From assembly GCA_021815905.1 (NCBI GenBank), contig JAKAZP010000080.1, forward strand, positions 1 to 9,087: a stretch of 9,087 nt of DNA, given 5' to 3'. The position numbers were made by a program, and so were the translations under genes. The stretch comes from Pseudomonadota bacterium (GTDB lineage: Bacteria; Pseudomonadota; Gammaproteobacteria; Steroidobacterales; Steroidobacteraceae). Below, in pieces: positions 1-7,164 of the stretch. The stretch's first letter is position 1; every line of letters starts with the position of its first letter. The notes under the pieces were generated by a model. The model was not told the origin of the DNA and ran no database searches. It saw nothing but the letters and a program-made list of their open reading frames with translations.

Positions 1-542
1 AGCGACATGTGAGCCGCCACGGTATCGGCGAGCCGTCCGGCATGCTCGATTCCGGCGAGCGCGGTCAGCACCTCGGGCGGAACCTTCTTGTTGAGCTTCA
101 CGTACTGCTCGAACTGCGAGATCACCGAGCGCGCGAGCACGTCCATCTCCCGCTCGTCGTACGCTTCGACGTCCGGAAGCAGGGTGAGCTCGGCGGAGTA
201 GTGCTCGCCGGTGGTCAGCCGGTCGATGCGCGCGCGATCGGCGCCCTCGACCAGCACCTTGACCGTGCCATCAGGGAGCTTCAGCAGCTGCAGGATGGTG
301 GCCACGGTGCCGATGCGATAGAGGTCGTCGGCCTTCGGATCGTCGACGTCGGCCTGCTTCTGCGCCACCAGCATGATGCGCTTGTCGGCGCGCATGGCGA
401 CATCGAGAGCCTGGATCGATTTTTCCCGGCCGACGAACAGCGGGATCACCATGTGCGGATAGACGACGACGTCCCGCAGGGGCAGCACGGGCACCCCGGT
501 GGCGCCGGTCGTCGGCAGAGTGGGAGTAGTTGGATCGGACAC
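1..542 (-). CDS. lon: Lon ATP-dependent protease, N-terminal part (partial, runs off left edge)
   Basis: Lon is a cytosolic AAA+ serine protease that degrades misfolded and short-lived regulatory proteins. Only the first 180 residues are inside the window: the N-terminal substrate-binding LON domain. Visible signatures are the strand VPVLPLRDVVVYPHMVIPLFVG (in two parts, residues 17-38), the GREKSIQAL stretch that follows, a DLYRIGTVATILQLLKLPDG segment at residues 73-92, and LADTVAAHM at 171-179. The ATPase and Ser-Lys protease domains lie outside. The start is a GTG at 542; an in-frame TAG 18 bases upstream (558-560) rules out a longer protein, and a GAGGG ribosome site sits 7 bases before the GTG (550-554). 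A TTG two codons further upstream is possible but less well spaced. It follows clpX in the same direction after a 228-bp gap, the usual clpX-lon order. Identification is very secure; the exact start is fairly secure. Confidence 0.96.
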   Translation of the reverse strand, partial: MSDPTTPTLPTTGATGVPVLPLRDVVVYPHMVIPLFVGREKSIQALDVAMRADKRIMLVAQKQADVDDPKADDLYRIGTVATILQLLKLPDGTVKVLVEGADRARIDRLTTGEHYSAELTLLPDVEAYDEREMDVLARSVISQFEQYVKLNKKVPPEVLTALAGIEHAGRLADTVAAHMS

Positions 543-627
543 GCTCAAGCCCTCGTTCTAGCGGTGCGCTCCTTGACGTTCCGGCGGGACTCGCCGTCGA
601 GAGCCGCGGGCGTCACGCGCACCGCAC

Positions 628-656
628 ATCATAAAGCCCAAATGCCGCTGAGGCAC
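628..656 (-). promoter_or_regulatory. weak candidate lon promoter
   Basis: On the minus strand there is a TATGAT hexamer (633-628), 5 of 6 to the sigma-70 -10 box, with a poor -35 match GTGCCT (656-651) at 17-bp spacing. It lies about 85 bases upstream of the lon GTG, in the least GC-rich part of the gap. Only the -10 is persuasive. Confidence 0.28.
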
Positions 657-727
657 CGCGATTCGGCGGCAACCTCGAGCCGGCAAGCGGGGAAAGTTCA
701 ATTCGGAGCCCGGCACCGCCTCGGGAA

Positions 728-765
728 CGGGCTCTCGCCCGCGGCCCCCCGGGTGCGGCGCCCGG
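728..765 (-). terminator. possible hairpins downstream of clpX
   Basis: Two perfect short inverted repeats follow the clpX stop on the minus strand: CCGGG/CCCGG with a 7-base loop (749-765), and CGGGC-GAGA-GCCCG with a GNRA-type tetraloop (728-741). Only a TT, not a run of U, follows the second, so this is not a canonical intrinsic terminator. It could weaken read-through into lon or stabilise the clpX mRNA 3' end. Confidence 0.3.
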
Positions 766-770
766 CATCG

Positions 771-2090
<1,320 letters not shown>

Positions 2091-2153
2091 CGAGGGCCCT
2101 CAAGGATCACGGCATGTCTCACGCGGCGCCCGTCGCGCCGCCTCTCCCATTTG

Positions 2154-2183
2154 CTTATAGCATGGGGCGCGCCCGAGACGCAA
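2154..2183 (-). promoter_or_regulatory. candidate clpX promoter, extended -10 with overlapping sigma-32-like element
   Basis: On the minus strand, TGC-TATAAG (2162-2154) is an extended -10 box, 5 of 6 in the hexamer. A partial -35, TTGCGT (2183-2178), lies 18 bp upstream. Directly overlapping the TGn is CCCCAT (2167-2162), which matches the -10 core of sigma-32 heat-shock promoters; the matching -35 (CTTGAA type) is poor, the nearest being CTTTGCG. A sigma-70 promoter is the safer reading; heat-shock control is an inference from the CCCCAT element and from what is known of clp genes. Confidence 0.5.
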
Positions 2184-2196
2184 AGCACCAAAGCAC
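2181..2196 (-). repeat. tandem 8-bp direct repeat upstream of clpX
   Basis: Two exact, abutting copies of GTGCTTTG (minus strand; CAAAGCAC on plus at 2181-2188 and 2189-2196) lie at the -35 region of the candidate clpX promoter. Such a placement would suit a regulator half-site pair, but it may be chance or a slippage duplication. Confidence 0.6.
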
Positions 2197-2303
2197 GGCT
2201 AAGTCGTTGTAAGAACGGGAATTGCCTCACCGAATTCACAGTTTCCCTGTAGCCGGTTCCCACCGGGAGCGCGAAGCCCCCGACGGGAGCGATCTGGGGC
2301 CGG

Positions 2304-2942
2304 TCAGCCCTCTTTTCCAGCCTTCGCGTCCGGAACCGGAATCTCACCGCGTTTTTCGAGCACTTTGTCGATGAGTCCGTACTTGACCGCCTCGCTCCAG
2401 TCCATGAACCGGTCGCGGTCGGTATCCTGCTTGATCCGCTCGACGCTCTGACCGGTGTGCTTGGCCAGTATTCTGTTCAAACGGTCGCGGGTCTCCAGCA
2501 TTTCCCGGGCGTGGATCTCCATGTCCGCGGCCTGGCCCTGAAAGCCGCCGAGGGGCTGGTGGATCATCACGCGGGCGTGCGGCAGGCAGTAGCGCTTGCC
2601 GGGCGTCCCGCCGGCGAGCAGCACCGCGCCCATGCTCGCCGCCTGCCCGATGCAGATCGTGCTGACGTCGGGCTTGATGAACTGCATCGTGTCGTACATC
2701 GCGAGCCCGGCGCTCACCACTCCGCCCGGGGAGTTGATGTAGAGCCCGATGTCCTTTTCCGGGTTCTCCGACTCGAGGAAGAGCATCTGCGCGACGACGA
2801 TGTTCGCCACGTAATCGTCGATGGCGCCGACCACGAAGATCAGCCGCTCCTTCAGCAGTCTCGAGTAGATGTCGTAGGCGCGCTCGCCGCGCGCGGTCTG
2901 CTCGACCACCATCGGGACGAGGTTCAGTGCTAGCTCATTCAT
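2304..2942 (-). CDS. clpP: ClpP, ATP-dependent Clp protease proteolytic subunit
   Basis: ClpP forms the tetradecameric serine-peptidase barrel that degrades polypeptides fed by ClpX or ClpA. The 212-residue product has full length. The catalytic triad is visible: Ser103 in GQAASMGA, His128 in MIHQPLGG and Asp177 in DTDRDRF; the oxyanion-loop motif NSPGG is at 70-74. Compared with E. coli ClpP the N-terminal propeptide is shorter: the conserved LVPMV begins at residue 8 instead of 16, so about 6 residues would be removed. The ATG at 2942 lies 8 bp inside the 3' end of tig, preceded by AAGAGG with 9-base spacing, so translation is probably coupled to tig. A small oddity is IDDYVAN where VEDHMAN is usual. 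Confidence 0.99.
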   Translation of the reverse strand: MNELALNLVPMVVEQTARGERAYDIYSRLLKERLIFVVGAIDDYVANIVVAQMLFLESENPEKDIGLYINSPGGVVSAGLAMYDTMQFIKPDVSTICIGQAASMGAVLLAGGTPGKRYCLPHARVMIHQPLGGFQGQAADMEIHAREMLETRDRLNRILAKHTGQSVERIKQDTDRDRFMDWSEAVKYGLIDKVLEKRGEIPVPDAKAGKEG

Positions 2943-4248
2943 GTTGGGATGCCTCTTGGCCGAAGCCGGTAACGTCCTTGAAGCTCATGGGCAGGTCCTT
3001 CACCTGGGCGCGCCCGAGAATCCACTCGATCACCTGGTCCTCGAGCACCACGGACTCGATCTGGCGCAGGGCCTCGCCGTTCTGCTGGTACGCGCGGCGC
3101 GCCTCCTCGGGATTCGGATAGCTCGCCGAGAGCTCCTCGATGCGCTCCTGGACCCGCGCGCGGTCCACCTGGATACCCTGGGTCTTGACGATCTGGCCCA
3201 GGAGCAGCCCGAGCGCCGCGCGGCGCCGTGCGCTCGGCTCGAAGGACTCTCGCGGAGGCAGCCTGGACGCGTCGCGAACGCCCATGCGCCGCGCCGCGTC
3301 GACCTGCAATTGTTGCACCTGCTCTTCAACCAGCGCTCGGGGGAGATCGATGGAGTTCTCCCCGTAGAGTGCATCGAGAACCTGTGCGCGTACTTTGTTG
3401 CGGATCACATCCGCGAGCTCTCGCTCCATGCTCTTGCGTACCTCGGTCCGCAGGGCTTCCACCCCTCCGTCTTCGACGCCGAAGGCGCGGCAGAATTCCT
3501 CATCGACCTCGGGAAGCGACTGCGACTCGACCTTCTTCACGGCGAGCGTCAGCTCGGCCGTCTTGCCGGCGAGCGACTTGTTGGTTTGCTCGGGCGGAAA
3601 GGTGACGGTCACGGTGCGGCTCTCGCCCGCGACGGCGCCCTGGAGGCCCTGCTCGAGCTCCGGGCGGGACTGCCCGGAGCCGAGGATGACGAGAACGTCC
3701 TTGCCCTCTCCGCCCTCGAACGGCTCGCCCCCGATACGGCCGGAGTAGTCGATGGTCACCCGATCGGTGTCGACGGCCGGCCGCTCGACCGCCGTGAACA
3801 CCGGGCGCTGCTTTCGCATGCTCTCGATCATGGTGTCGATGTCGGCATCGCTCACCTCGGCGCTCGGCCGCTCGACGTGCATGCCCTCGGGAGCCTTGAC
3901 CTGGATCTCGGGCATCACCTCGAACACGGCGGCATAGCGCAGATCGGAACCCGGGTCGACCGCGATGGGCTCGATCCTCGGTCCGCCCGCGGGCGTCAGG
4001 TGGTTCTGGCTCAGCGCCTCGGCGAGCGAGCTGCGCATCAGGTCGCCGACCACCTCCGCGCGAACCTGATCGCCGAATTGCCGGCGCACGACCGGCAGCG
4101 GCGCCTTGCCCGGGCGAAAGCCCTTGAGCCGGGCGGTACGGGAGATTTCCTTCAGGCGCCGCTCGATGGCGCTCGCGATCTCGGTGGCGGGCACTGCCAC
4201 CTCCATGCGCCGCTCGAGACCTGAGGTGGCGGAAACTGAAACTTGCAT
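2935..4248 (-). CDS. tig: trigger factor, ribosome-associated chaperone
   Basis: Trigger factor binds the ribosome exit tunnel and shields nascent chains. The 437-residue protein has the normal three-part layout: N-terminal ribosome-binding domain with the GFRPGKAP signature (43-50), an FKBP-like domain at about 150-245, and a C-terminal helical chaperone domain beginning near LPEVDEEF (245-252). The FKBP-like domain looks structurally complete, but several residues that line the prolyl-isomerase pocket in E. coli are changed: Ile195 to Arg, Phe198 to Leu, Tyr221 to Gln and Phe233 to Leu (alignment by eye, same numbering). Isomerase activity may therefore be weak while chaperone function is retained. 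The ATG at 4248 has a GAGGA site with 9-base spacing. A promoter candidate lies about 100 bases upstream, and clpP overlaps the 3' end. Confidence 0.98.
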   Translation of the reverse strand: MQVSVSATSGLERRMEVAVPATEIASAIERRLKEISRTARLKGFRPGKAPLPVVRRQFGDQVRAEVVGDLMRSSLAEALSQNHLTPAGGPRIEPIAVDPGSDLRYAAVFEVMPEIQVKAPEGMHVERPSAEVSDADIDTMIESMRKQRPVFTAVERPAVDTDRVTIDYSGRIGGEPFEGGEGKDVLVILGSGQSRPELEQGLQGAVAGESRTVTVTFPPEQTNKSLAGKTAELTLAVKKVESQSLPEVDEEFCRAFGVEDGGVEALRTEVRKSMERELADVIRNKVRAQVLDALYGENSIDLPRALVEEQVQQLQVDAARRMGVRDASRLPPRESFEPSARRRAALGLLLGQIVKTQGIQVDRARVQERIEELSASYPNPEEARRAYQQNGEALRQIESVVLEDQVIEWILGRAQVKDLPMSFKDVTGFGQEASQHE

Positions 4249-4312
4249 CGACGACTATCCTCGAAGCTCAACAACGTTCTTGGGGTATGCGAAGGTGAGA
4301 CGTGCATGAGGC

Positions 4313-4328
4313 ACCCCGACGCCGGGGT
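4313..4328 (-). other. stem-loop in the tig leader
   Basis: On the minus strand ACCCCG-GCGT-CGGGGT forms a perfect 6-bp stem with a 4-base loop, between the candidate tig promoter and the tig start. No U-run follows, so it is not a terminator. It could influence mRNA stability; no known leader RNA family is recognised. Confidence 0.4.
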
Positions 4329-4352
4329 TTCGTTGCGCCATGCAAGCCGGTA

Positions 4353-4381
4353 ATTATGGCACGCGCGCCCTCCCGTGCCAC
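4353..4381 (-). promoter_or_regulatory. candidate tig promoter
   Basis: On the minus strand the -35 GTGGCA (4381-4376; 4 of 6) and the -10 CATAAT (4358-4353; 5 of 6) are spaced by 17 bp, and a TGC directly before the -10 gives the extended -10 form. The predicted leader is about 98 bases. The -35 box is embedded in a palindrome cluster (4372-4392). Confidence 0.5.
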
Positions 4382-4402
4382 GGGCCCGTGGCGGTTCCCG
4401 CC
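4372..4402. promoter_or_regulatory. palindrome cluster over the tig -35 region / downstream of tRNA-Leu
   Basis: Positions 4377-4392 are a perfect 16-bp palindrome, GCCACGGGCCCGTGGC. It overlaps a second inverted repeat, CCCGTG-C-CACGGG (4372-4384), so three alternating copies of one hexamer occur at 4372-4377, 4379-4384 and 4385-4390. A further hairpin GGCGG-TTC-CCGCC (4390-4402, plus-strand reading) overlaps its edge. The block covers the tig -35 box and begins about 40 bases past the tRNA 3' end. It could be an operator, or a tRNA read-through hairpin; there is no U-run. Confidence 0.5.
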
Positions 4403-4442
4403 GGAATCGGGCTTCCCGGGCTCGAGGCTCCTCTCGAGAGCA

Positions 4443-4524
4443 TGCGAAAGGAGAGACTCGAACTCTCACGGGTTTCCCCACTGGATCCTAAGTCCAGCGC
4501 GTCTACCAGTTCCGCCACTTTCGC
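4443..4524 (-). tRNA. tRNA-Leu (anticodon UAG)
   Basis: The minus strand reads a complete class II tRNA of 82 bases. The acceptor stem GCGAAAG pairs with CTTTCGC, followed by discriminator A (4443). The anticodon stem is CTGGA/TCCAG with loop CTTAGGA, giving anticodon UAG at 4490-4488, which reads CUA and other CUN leucine codons. A long variable arm with a GGG/CCC stem follows, then the T arm GAGAG-TTCGAGT-CTCTC. The discriminator A and long variable arm are leucine features. The CCA end is not encoded; TGC follows the discriminator, so CCA must be added after transcription. It lies upstream of tig, as in several other Gammaproteobacteria. Confidence 0.97.
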
Positions 4525-4575
4525 CCAGGGACGGGCCGCGCCGCCGCCGGGACCGCGGCAGCACCCGATGTGCCG

Positions 4576-4630
4576 ATTATAGGCCTGGAGGCGCCGGCCC
4601 GGCCGCAGCCGAAAACTGTATATTATTGCA
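4576..4630 (-). promoter_or_regulatory. promoter of tRNA-Leu with UP-like element
   Basis: The minus strand has a perfect TATAAT (4581-4576) about 50 bases before the mature tRNA. No -35 match is seen at 16-18 bp spacing, where the sequence is GC-only. However, a conspicuous A+T-rich block (4611-4630) falls at roughly -42 to -61 relative to the expected start, which is where an UP element binds the alpha subunit of RNA polymerase. The GC-rich discriminator CGGCAC after the -10 is the type associated with stringent control of stable RNA genes. Confidence 0.55.
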
Positions 4631-4635
4631 GCTCC

Positions 4636-6363
4636 CTAGCGCATCGTCCGCCGCAGCAGCGGCTTGAGGTCCTTCAGGTTGCGCGTGTTGAGCACGTCCG
4701 CCGCGCTCACCCAGCCGCGCCGCGCTTGCCGCACGCCGTGCTCGAGGAAGTCCATCTGCGTTCCGGCGTGCGCATCGCTCGCGATGCTGAGCAGAACCCC
4801 GCGATCCCGGGCCGCCTTGGCATGCCGGTCGTCGAGATCGAGCCGCAGCGGCTGGCTGTTGATCTCGAGGTAGCAGGGGCGGGAGGCGGCGGCCTCGAGC
4901 ACCCGCTCGAAGTCGAAGCCCGCCCCCGCGCGCTCCCCGAGCAGCCGCCCGAAGGGATGCGCGAGCACCGTCACGCAGGGCCGCTCGAGCGCACGCAACA
5001 GCCGCCGCGTCTGCTTCGCCTCCGGCAGGCCGAGCTGCGTGTGCAGCGCGATCACGACCAGATCGAGCCGCGCGAGCACCGGGTCCGGGAGCGCGAGGGC
5101 GCCGTCCTCGAGAATGTCGACCTCGGCCGCTTTCAGCACCTGGAAGCCATGAAGGCTCGCATTCAGCGCATCGATCTCGTCGATCTCGCGCGCGAGTCGC
5201 TCCGCATCGAGGCCGTGCGTCACACCGAGGTGCCTGGAGTGATCCGCGATCGCGATGTACGACAGGCCGCGCGCCCGCGCCGCCGCCACCATCCGCGCGA
5301 GCGGCTCCGTGCCGTCGGAGGCGTCGGTGTGCACGTGCAGATCGCCCTCGAGGTCGGCGCGCTCGAGGAGCTTCGGCAGCGCGTGCCGTTCCGCCGCCTC
5401 GATCTCGCCGCGATCCTCGCGCAGCTCCGGAGCGATCCAGGGCAGTCCCAGGGCCTTGAAGATCTCCTCTTCGGTCGCTCCCGCGATGCGGCTGCGGCCG
5501 CGAAAGAGCCCGTACTCGCTCAGTTTCAGGCCGCGCTCCTGCGCCCGCCGCCGCAGGCGGATGCCGTGCTCGCGGCTGCCCGTGAAGTACTGCAGCGCCG
5601 CGCCGAAGCTCTCCGGGGCGACGATCCGCACATCGACCTTCAGGCCGCCTCGCAGCACCGCCGAGAGCTTCGTCTCGCCCGAGGCGGTGATCTCGCGCAG
5701 CTCGTCGTAACGGGCGAGGGCCGCGAGCGCGGGCCCGGAGTCGGTCGCGCTCACCAGGACATCGAGATCGCCCACGGTCTCGCGGCCGCGCCGGTAGCTG
5801 CCCGCCACTTCGACGCGCTCGACGCCCCGCGCCTTCTCGAGATGCGCCCGGAGCGGATCGGCGGACTGTCGCGCGACCGACCAGGGCACGCGGCGCGGGC
5901 CGGCTGATGCGCGCGATTCCATCGCGGCGGCGAGCCGGGCGCGGATGCCGGGCCCGAAGCCTCTGAGACCCTCGAGCTTGCCGGCCGCCACGGCCTGACG
6001 AAGCTCCTCGGTGCCCTTGATTCCGAGACCGCTGTAGAGCGAGCGGACGCGCACCGGGCCGAGTCCCGGGAGCTCCAGCAGCTCGCGCAGCCCCGAGGGG
6101 ACCTCGCGGCGCAATCGCTCGAGGGCGCGCAGGTGTCCGGTCGACACGAGCTCGAGGATCTTGGCCGCGAGATCCTCGCCGATGCCCGGCAGCGCATCGA
6201 GAGTCGCGGTGCGGGTCTGCGCCCTCACCTCGTGGGGCAGCGTTCGCACCACCTGCGCGGCGCGGCGATAGGCGCGGATGCGGAAGGGATTATCGCCTTG
6301 GATGGCGAGCAGGTCGGCCATCTCCTCGAAGGCTCCCGCGATCTCCTCGTTGTGCAGCGGCAT
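4636..6363 (-). CDS. polX: PolX: family-X DNA polymerase / 3'-5' exonuclease with PHP domain
   Basis: Bacterial PolX fills short gaps in DNA repair and carries a metal-dependent exonuclease. The 575-residue product contains in order: an N-terminal 8-kDa-like domain with helix-hairpin-helix signatures (LPGIGEDLAAKI near 58-70, LPGLGPVRVRSL near 98-109 and GFGPGI near 135-140); the nucleotidyltransferase core with GSYRRG (188-193), GDLDVL (198-203; Asp199 and Asp201) and the third carboxylate Asp244 in KVDVRIV; the FTGSREH and LKLSEYGLF motifs; then a C-terminal PHP domain with DLHVHTDASDG (341-351), ADHS (373-376), E414, H441, AHP (468-470) and SDAH (529-532). All metal ligands I can place are present. 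I chose the ATG at 6363 because the homologous region (NEEIAGAFEEMADLL) starts right there; an in-frame ATG at 6432 would add 23 residues unlike the family. The ribosome site at 6363 is modest (GAGG, close). It ends 112 bases before tRNA-Leu. Confidence 0.96.
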   Translation of the reverse strand: MPLHNEEIAGAFEEMADLLAIQGDNPFRIRAYRRAAQVVRTLPHEVRAQTRTATLDALPGIGEDLAAKILELVSTGHLRALERLRREVPSGLRELLELPGLGPVRVRSLYSGLGIKGTEELRQAVAAGKLEGLRGFGPGIRARLAAAMESRASAGPRRVPWSVARQSADPLRAHLEKARGVERVEVAGSYRRGRETVGDLDVLVSATDSGPALAALARYDELREITASGETKLSAVLRGGLKVDVRIVAPESFGAALQYFTGSREHGIRLRRRAQERGLKLSEYGLFRGRSRIAGATEEEIFKALGLPWIAPELREDRGEIEAAERHALPKLLERADLEGDLHVHTDASDGTEPLARMVAAARARGLSYIAIADHSRHLGVTHGLDAERLAREIDEIDALNASLHGFQVLKAAEVDILEDGALALPDPVLARLDLVVIALHTQLGLPEAKQTRRLLRALERPCVTVLAHPFGRLLGERAGAGFDFERVLEAAASRPCYLEINSQPLRLDLDDRHAKAARDRGVLLSIASDAHAGTQMDFLEHGVRQARRGWVSAADVLNTRNLKDLKPLLRRTMR

Positions 6364-6387
6364 GCGGCCTCGCGCCCGGATGAGCTG

Positions 6388-6427
6388 ACCGGATGGATAC
6401 CCGTGCCGCCCCGCCGGCGCATCCGGT
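6388..6427. repeat. inverted repeat in the polX / phosphoribosyltransferase divergent spacer
   Basis: ACCGGATG (6388-6395) and its exact complement CATCCGGT (6420-6427) are separated by 24 bp in the 93-bp spacer between two divergent genes. The core hexamer CGGATG occurs four times in 63 bp: 6377-6382, 6390-6395, 6434-6439 (plus) and 6420-6425 (minus). CGGATGAGC also forms a 9-bp direct repeat (6377-6385 and 6434-6442). No clear -10/-35 pair was found here for either gene. Confidence 0.45.
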
Positions 6428-6456
6428 GACATACGGATGAGCCACGGAAAGCCACG

Positions 6457-7164
6457 ATGACAGCGCGGCCGGTGCGGGCTAGCGTTCGGCTCATGCGCTC
6501 AGGTGACCGAGTGTTCGCCGATCGCGCGACCGCCGGGGTGGCGCTCGCCGCGAAGCTCGCGCACCACAGGCGCGCCTCCGGGCTCCTCGTCCTCGCCCTG
6601 CCCCGCGGCGGCGTTCCCGTCGCTTCGCCCATCGCCGAGGCGCTCGGCGCGCCGCTCGATGTCATGGTGGTGCGCAAGGTGGGCAGCCCCCGGCAACCCG
6701 AGCTCGCGATCGGCGCCGTCGCCTCGGGCGGAATCACGGTGCGGGAGGGACGCGCGCCGGTACTCTGCGCGGACGGCGAGCGGGAGTTCGAGCGCCTTGC
6801 CGCCGGCGAGCGCATCGAGCTCGAGCGACGCGAGCGCGCCTACCGCCCGGGCCTGCCTGCGCTCGTGCTCGAGGGTCGGCACGTGCTCCTGGTCGACGAT
6901 GGCCTCGCCACCGGCTCGACCATGCTCGCGGCGGTGCGGGCCGCGCGCCGGGGCGGAGCCGCCTCGGTGACGGTGGCGACACCGGTCGCCTCGAGGGAGG
7001 CCGCCGCGCTCGTCGGTGCCGAAGCCGACGAGCTCGTGGTGCTCGAGACGCCGCCGCAGCTCTGCTCGATCGGCGAGTGGTACGTGGAATTCGAGCAGCT
7101 GCGGGACGAGGAAGTCTGCCGTCTGCTGGATGAGAGCCGTGAGCGGCGCGCGCGCGGATCGTGA
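6457..7164 (+). CDS. predicted phosphoribosyltransferase (COG1926 type)
   Basis: The 235-residue product belongs to the type I phosphoribosyltransferase fold. The PRPP-binding loop is clear: VLLVDDGLATGST (143-155), hydrophobic residues followed by two acidic residues and a G-x-T/S turn. The pyrophosphate-loop region LPRGGVPVA (48-56) and the RKVGSPRQPELAIGAVA stretch (73-89) are typical of the COG1926 family, whose substrate is not established; a nucleobase specificity cannot be read from the sequence. The likely cytosolic protein has no signal peptide or membrane segment. The start at 6457 has a GGA at suitable distance; an internal ATG at 6493 (MRSGDRVFADR) fits the family N-terminus well and has no good ribosome site, so the start is uncertain by 12 codons. 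It is divergent from polX and its 3' end overlaps the start of the fadD-like gene by about 35 bp. Confidence 0.88.
   Translation: MTARPVRASVRLMRSGDRVFADRATAGVALAAKLAHHRRASGLLVLALPRGGVPVASPIAEALGAPLDVMVVRKVGSPRQPELAIGAVASGGITVREGRAPVLCADGEREFERLAAGERIELERRERAYRPGLPALVLEGRHVLLVDDGLATGSTMLAAVRAARRGGAASVTVATPVASREAAALVGAEADELVVLETPPQLCSIGEWYVEFEQLRDEEVCRLLDESRERRARGS

Larger units (their letters stand above)
543..770 (-). other. clpX-lon intergenic region
   Basis: This 228-bp gap holds no credible gene. Reading on the minus strand from the clpX stop, there are two short GC-rich hairpins (749-765 and 728-741), then an A+T-richer patch with a possible lon promoter (628-656), and finally the lon ribosome site. 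I searched by eye for a heat-shock (sigma-32) promoter of the CTTGAA...CCCCAT type and saw no properly spaced pair; a TTGAA followed too closely by CCCC occurs near 680-690. Confidence 0.6.
2091..2303 (-). other. clpP-clpX intergenic region
   Basis: No gene is supported in these 213 bp. On the minus strand, after the clpP stop, come a possible long-loop stem (GCCCC at 2276-2280 pairing with GGGGC at 2296-2300) and a hairpin CCGGT-GGGA-ACCGG (2253-2266), neither followed by a U-run. Then follow an A+T-richer stretch (about 2195-2245), a tandem 8-bp repeat (2181-2196) and the clpX promoter candidate (2154-2183). The leader between that promoter and the clpX ATG is about 57 bases. Confidence 0.6.

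Noticed and set aside
2941..4224. Open frame of 427 codons on the plus strand opposite tig
   Set aside because: Complementary-frame shadow of trigger factor, with no domain and no ribosome site.
4431..4440. Palindrome CTCTCGAGAG just past the tRNA-Leu 3' end, considered as an attachment site or terminator
   Set aside because: It is only 10 bp, no duplicate of the tRNA 3' end is seen in the window, there is no integrase gene, and no U-run follows.
4570..5907. Open frame of 445 codons on the plus strand opposite polX
   Set aside because: Shadow of PolX; the composition (Glu/Arg/His/Leu repeats) has no family features.
6364..6432. Upstream ATG at 6432 for polX, adding 23 residues
   Set aside because: The added residues do not resemble the family and the homologous N-terminus starts at 6363. 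The extension would also cover the repeat cluster in the divergent spacer.
7016..7129. Longer start for the fadD-like protein at 7016
   Set aside because: The extra 38 residues are Ser/Arg-rich out-of-frame translation of the phosphoribosyltransferase gene and match nothing in FadD.
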